In this document: one piece after another, positions 7,600 through 9,820 of the stretch | Layout: each line of letters begins with the position of its first letter | How positions within the stretch are numbered: the stretch's first letter is position 1 | DNA from: Spirochaetaceae bacterium | GTDB lineage: Bacteria; Spirochaetota; Spirochaetia; SZUA-6; Bin103 | Length of the DNA: 9,820 nt | Reading direction: 5' to 3' | NCBI GenBank assembly: GCA_028818385.1 | Contig: JAPPNY010000144.1 | Span: 32,700 to 42,519, forward strand | The notes under the pieces: generated by a model | What the model was told of the DNA's origin: nothing | The model's input: only the letters and a program-made list of their open reading frames with translations | Database searches by the model: none | Position numbers and translations under genes: made by a program

Positions 7600-8910
7600 A
7601 CGCGGATCGATCATGAGGATGCGCGAGCCGCGCTGACGATCATAGAGGCTGCGCCGTGCGGCCGGCAACGCGTCCAGGTCGGCGTCCCGGAACCCCAGCT
7701 CCCGGAAGAAGTCGATCGCCTGCGTGGTCAGCACGAACACCCGGCGCGCGCCGCCGTCGCTCGCGCGGCGCAGCAGCAGCTCGACCAGGCGGCGGCCGAC
7801 GTTGGCGGCGCGGTGCGACGGGTTCACCGCCAGTCCGAAGATCTCCGCGTCGCCGCCGCCCAGCCGGTCCAGCCCGCTGCATCCCTGGATCGTGTCGTCG
7901 ACGCGGTAGACGACCCAGTCGTCGATGGCGCCGCCGATCTGCTCCGGCGAGCGCGGCACCAGCAGGCCGCGGGTGACCAGTGGCTGCAGCAGGCTCATGA
8001 TGGCCGGCACGTCCTCCGGCGTGGCGGCGCCGAAGTCCGCGAAGCGATCGGCGTACACCATCGTGCCGGAGCCGCCGACGGAGAAGATCTCCTCCAGCAG
8101 CACGCCGTCGCGCGTGCCGTCGATCACGTGCACGCGCTCGACTCCGCCGCGGCAGGCGTCGATGGCCAGGCGAAGCATCGCCCGCGCGTCGTCGCCCAGG
8201 TTGGCGTCCGCGGCCAGGGCGGCCGCCTCGTCGACCGTCATGGTCGAGAACGCGCCGGAGTCGCGCAGCGGCTGGCCGCCTGCCGGGAGAGTGGCTCGCC
8301 CGGGAGCCGGGATGCCGGGCGCGGCGGCGGCGACGAACAGCTTGGCGGCCTGCATGCCGGTGGCGACCGCGACGGCCAGGTCGTCGCTGCCCAGGTTGTA
8401 GGCGGTGCCGGCCGCGTTCCAGCCGATGGTGGTGACGATCGGCACGACCTCGCGGTCGATCAGCGTCCGGATCAGCGCGGCGTCGACCCGTTCCACGCGC
8501 CCGGACCGGTCATAGTCGATGCCGTCGACCACGCCCAGCGAGCGGGCGCGCACCCAGTTGCCGGAGGCGGCGTGCCCCCCGCACTCGCTGAACAGCGACA
8601 TGAGCCGCGTGCTCAGCGCCGCCACCGCGTGGATGACGTGCTCCATCATCGGCTCCGTGGTGACGCGCAGGCCGCGGTGGTAGCGGGAGGGCAGCGACGC
8701 GCGTTCCAGCGCCCGGTCGATCGCGCCGCGCGCCCCTGTCACCACCACCGTGCGGATCCCCATGCGCTGCAGCAGCACGATGTCGTGCACGAGCACCGCC
8801 GCCATCGGCGACTCCAGCACGCGGTCGTCCACCTTGATCACGAACAGGCTGCCGCGGAAACGCGCCAGGTAGGTGACCGCGTCGCGGATCGCGCCGACCG
8901 GAGCGGTCAT
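7588..8910 (-). CDS. argA: N-acetylglutamate synthase (amino-acid acetyltransferase), classic ArgA type
   Basis: ArgA transfers acetyl from acetyl-CoA to the amino group of L-glutamate, the committed step of arginine synthesis. The 440 residues match E. coli ArgA (443). The N-terminal amino-acid-kinase-like domain (about 20-285) does not phosphorylate; in the family it binds the feedback inhibitor arginine. Visible ArgA-like stretches are GIRTVVVTGARGAID (51-65), SGNWVRARSLGVVDGIDY (116-133) and DGVLLEEIFS (268-277). The C-terminal GNAT domain (about 295-440) carries FGLAVNPSHRAANVGRRLVE (358-377), where the usual first Gly of the acetyl-CoA loop is Asn, as it is also replaced (by Ser) in E. 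coli ArgA. VFVLTTQAIDFFRELGF (391-407) is also family-typical. In the first strand the family's M-L-G-G reads KVDD. It is the first gene of the operon, with proC 25 bp downstream. Arginine inhibition is likely but not provable here. Confidence 0.96.
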   Translation of the reverse strand: MTAPVGAIRDAVTYLARFRGSLFVIKVDDRVLESPMAAVLVHDIVLLQRMGIRTVVVTGARGAIDRALERASLPSRYHRGLRVTTEPMMEHVIHAVAALSTRLMSLFSECGGHAASGNWVRARSLGVVDGIDYDRSGRVERVDAALIRTLIDREVVPIVTTIGWNAAGTAYNLGSDDLAVAVATGMQAAKLFVAAAAPGIPAPGRATLPAGGQPLRDSGAFSTMTVDEAAALAADANLGDDARAMLRLAIDACRGGVERVHVIDGTRDGVLLEEIFSVGGSGTMVYADRFADFGAATPEDVPAIMSLLQPLVTRGLLVPRSPEQIGGAIDDWVVYRVDDTIQGCSGLDRLGGGDAEIFGLAVNPSHRAANVGRRLVELLLRRASDGGARRVFVLTTQAIDFFRELGFRDADLDALPAARRSLYDRQRGSRILMIDPRRAT

Positions 8911-8934
8911 GCGGTCCCCGTTCGCGTGCTCATC

Positions 8935-8964
8935 TTGACACAGCGCCGCACCTGAGCGGACATT
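8935..8964 (+). promoter_or_regulatory. Possible sigma70-type promoter for the outer-membrane protein gene
   Basis: A perfect TTGACA lies at 8935-8940 in the 62-bp divergent gap. The best -10 at suitable spacing (18 bp) is GACATT at 8959-8964, only 3 of 6 matches to TATAAT. That would put the transcript start within a few bases of the ATG at 8973, giving an almost leaderless mRNA. No good Shine-Dalgarno precedes the ATG, which would be consistent with this. The -35 match is strong; the pair as a whole is weak. Confidence 0.35.
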
Positions 8965-8972
8965 GGCGAGCC

Positions 8973-9001
8973 ATGATAGCCGACCGAGGCCTCCGTTTCG
9001 C
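8973..9001 (-). promoter_or_regulatory. Possible promoter for the argA-proCAB operon
   Basis: On the minus strand TATCAT (8978-8973) matches TATAAT at 5 of 6 bases, and a weak -35 GCGAAA (9001-8996) sits 17 bp upstream. Transcription would start near 8966, leaving about 55 bases before the argA ATG at 8910. It lies over the first codons of the divergent outer-membrane gene, so the two promoters would interfere. It is a motif match only. Confidence 0.25.
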
Positions 9002-9695
9002 GCTGTGCGCCGTGCTCCTGCTGGCTCCGCTGGCCGCCCTGTCCGCGCAGGAGATGGAAGACACGATGATGGAGGACGATGGATCGTTCTACGTCAGCGC
9101 CGCCGCCAGCCCCCGCTTCCCTGCCGAGAGAGATGTCTTCGACGGGATGGACACCATCGGCGTCGGCACCGGAATCGGCATCCTGGGCGGCCGGATCGGC
9201 GCCGGCTACGCCATAGACGAGTTCCGGCCGGAGGTCTCCCTCAGCTACCACACGGCTCCGGTCCGGTCGCTGACGGTAAAGGAGCATGACGGCTCCACGG
9301 CCTCCGAGGTTCTGAAGCCGTTGAATGACGCGCTCGAGGAGGGTGGCGACCGGCTGGTCGGCGTCGTCACCTCGGTCGACGTGGCGGCCGGCGTGTCCTA
9401 CGACGTCGACACCGGCACGGAGATTACGCCGTACGTCGGCATCGGCGGCGGAGTGTCGTACGTGGTGGTCACGTACCGGGAGAACCTGACCCAACATGAG
9501 CTCGAGCTGTCGGACTCGCCGTGGGCGGTGTCCCTCCAGGGGGCCGCGGGCATCGGCTACGCCGTCATGGAGGATCTCACCGTCACGTTCGGCTATCGCC
9601 TGACCGTCACGCTGGAGTCCCCGGACAGGATCGGCATGGCGGTCGACCATGACATCGAGCTGGGCCTGCGCTACTCGTTCCCGCTCCCGTTCTGA
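8973..9695 (+). CDS. Small outer-membrane beta-barrel protein with signal peptide
   Basis: This 240-residue exported protein has a clear Sec signal peptide: Arg at 5 and 8, a hydrophobic core FALCAVLLLAPLAAL (9-23), and a signal peptidase I site after LSA, probably between Ala25 and Gln26. The mature part begins with an acidic Met-rich stretch (26-36). It then alternates polar and hydrophobic residues in strand pairs separated by Gly-rich turns: GVGTGIGILGGRIGAGYAID, then ITPYVGIGGGVSYVVVTYR, then GAAGIGYAVMEDLTVTFGYR, and a final strand IELGLRYSFPLPF. Ending in aromatic Phe is the usual signal for BAM-dependent outer-membrane insertion. Size and pattern suit an 8-stranded OmpA/OmpW/opacity-like barrel, but I cannot assign a specific family or substrate. 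It is transcribed alone, divergent from argA. The next Met is after the signal peptide, so 8973 is the only sensible ATG start. Confidence 0.85.
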   Translation: MIADRGLRFALCAVLLLAPLAALSAQEMEDTMMEDDGSFYVSAAASPRFPAERDVFDGMDTIGVGTGIGILGGRIGAGYAIDEFRPEVSLSYHTAPVRSLTVKEHDGSTASEVLKPLNDALEEGGDRLVGVVTSVDVAAGVSYDVDTGTEITPYVGIGGGVSYVVVTYRENLTQHELELSDSPWAVSLQGAAGIGYAVMEDLTVTFGYRLTVTLESPDRIGMAVDHDIELGLRYSFPLPF

Positions 9696-9711
9696 ATCCC
9701 CGTTCTGAATC
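9686..9711 (+). repeat. Perfect 13-bp tandem duplication spanning a stop codon
   Basis: CCCGTTCTGAATC occurs twice back to back at 9686-9698 and 9699-9711 with no mismatch. The first copy contains the last Phe codon and stop TGA (9693-9695) of the outer-membrane gene. The second is outside the coding region, which points to a recent slippage or duplication. Confidence 0.9.
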
Positions 9712-9712
9712 T

Positions 9713-9748
9713 CCGGCAGCATCCGCCGGCACGCGGCGCGCTCCGGCG
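9713..9748. terminator. GC-rich hairpins after the outer-membrane gene, possible weak terminator
   Basis: Two overlapping inverted repeats follow the gene: CCGGC 9713-9717 with GCCGG 9725-9729 (7-base loop), and CGCCGG 9724-9729 with CCGGCG 9743-9748 (13-base loop). Neither is followed by a T-run. Such short stems are common by chance at this GC content. The rest of the 125-bp stretch after the gene holds no further recognised feature apart from the possible gene end at 9790-9820. Confidence 0.2.
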
Positions 9749-9789
9749 CCCGCCCGATGCCGCGCGCGCCTCCTTAGAAACAAGCAGAA

Positions 9790-9820
9790 TCAGGCAGTCT
9801 CCGGGACCAAGTTGAAGCCG
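9790..9820 (-). CDS. Possible C-terminal end of a convergent gene (nine codons plus stop)
   Basis: On the minus strand, from the window edge, one frame reads GFNLVPETA and then stops at TGA 9792-9790, after which the sequence is non-coding-like. A second frame also closes soon (TAA near 9774). The stretch is too short to tell coding from chance, and no product can be named. Confidence 0.2.
   Translation of the reverse strand, partial: GFNLVPETA

Noticed and set aside
6946..8955. 669-codon open frame on the + strand
   Set aside because: It is antisense to proC and argA, both firmly identified; its composition is typical of a GC-rich shadow frame.
8907..9722. 271-codon open frame on the - strand opposite the outer-membrane gene
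   Set aside because: It lacks a ribosome site and recognisable domain, and its composition is that of an antisense frame; the + strand has a clear signal peptide and barrel pattern.
9769..9776. CCTCCTTA resembling the 3' end of 16S rRNA
   Set aside because: The preceding bases do not match the conserved 16S 3' sequence (no GGATCA), so it is a chance octamer. Read on the other strand as AAGGAGG, no start codon sits at a useful distance.

Overview
The window is very GC-rich throughout and densely packed with genes. It comes from a diderm (Gram-negative-type) bacterium: the last gene encodes a Sec-exported beta-barrel protein ending in phenylalanine, and argA is of the classic proteobacterial kinase-plus-acetyltransferase type. 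The exact lineage cannot be read from the sequence. A high-GC spirochaete is a weak guess, based mainly on the short PUA-less ProB and the outer-membrane protein style. The sequence looks like a draft or metagenome contig end, because bases 11-101 hold implausible runs of 26 G, 28 G and 18 C.

Left part (1-2305, + strand): the end of one ORF overlaps by ATGA the start of a 692-residue SbcC/YhaN-like coiled-coil ATPase that carries a hydrophobic hairpin in its middle. The upstream ORF is probably the partner nuclease (SbcD/YhaO-like), but only its tail is visible.

Centre (8910 down to 2287, - strand): six genes lie head to tail as one apparent operon, in the order argA, proC, proA, proB, a membrane GAF/degenerate-GGDEF protein, and an orphan Hsp70-substrate-binding-domain-like protein. 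ProB, ProA and ProC form the complete glutamate-to-proline pathway. ArgA commits glutamate to arginine. The first three junctions are 25, 2 and 5 bp, the next is 11 bp, and the last is a 4-bp ATGA overlap. The last two genes are the least explained part of the window. One resembles PelD in architecture (four membrane segments, GAF, dead GGDEF), and the other looks like a DnaK substrate-binding domain with no ATPase domain. Their translational coupling suggests they act together. The operon's last gene converges on the ATPase gene, and the two coding regions overlap tail to tail by 19 bp, with no room for a conventional terminator.

Right part (8911-9820): a 62-bp divergent promoter region, then a small outer-membrane beta-barrel gene on the + strand. 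Its stop codon sits in a perfect 13-bp tandem duplication. About 125 bp of mostly non-coding sequence follows, with possible weak hairpins and perhaps the last codons of a convergent gene at the window edge.
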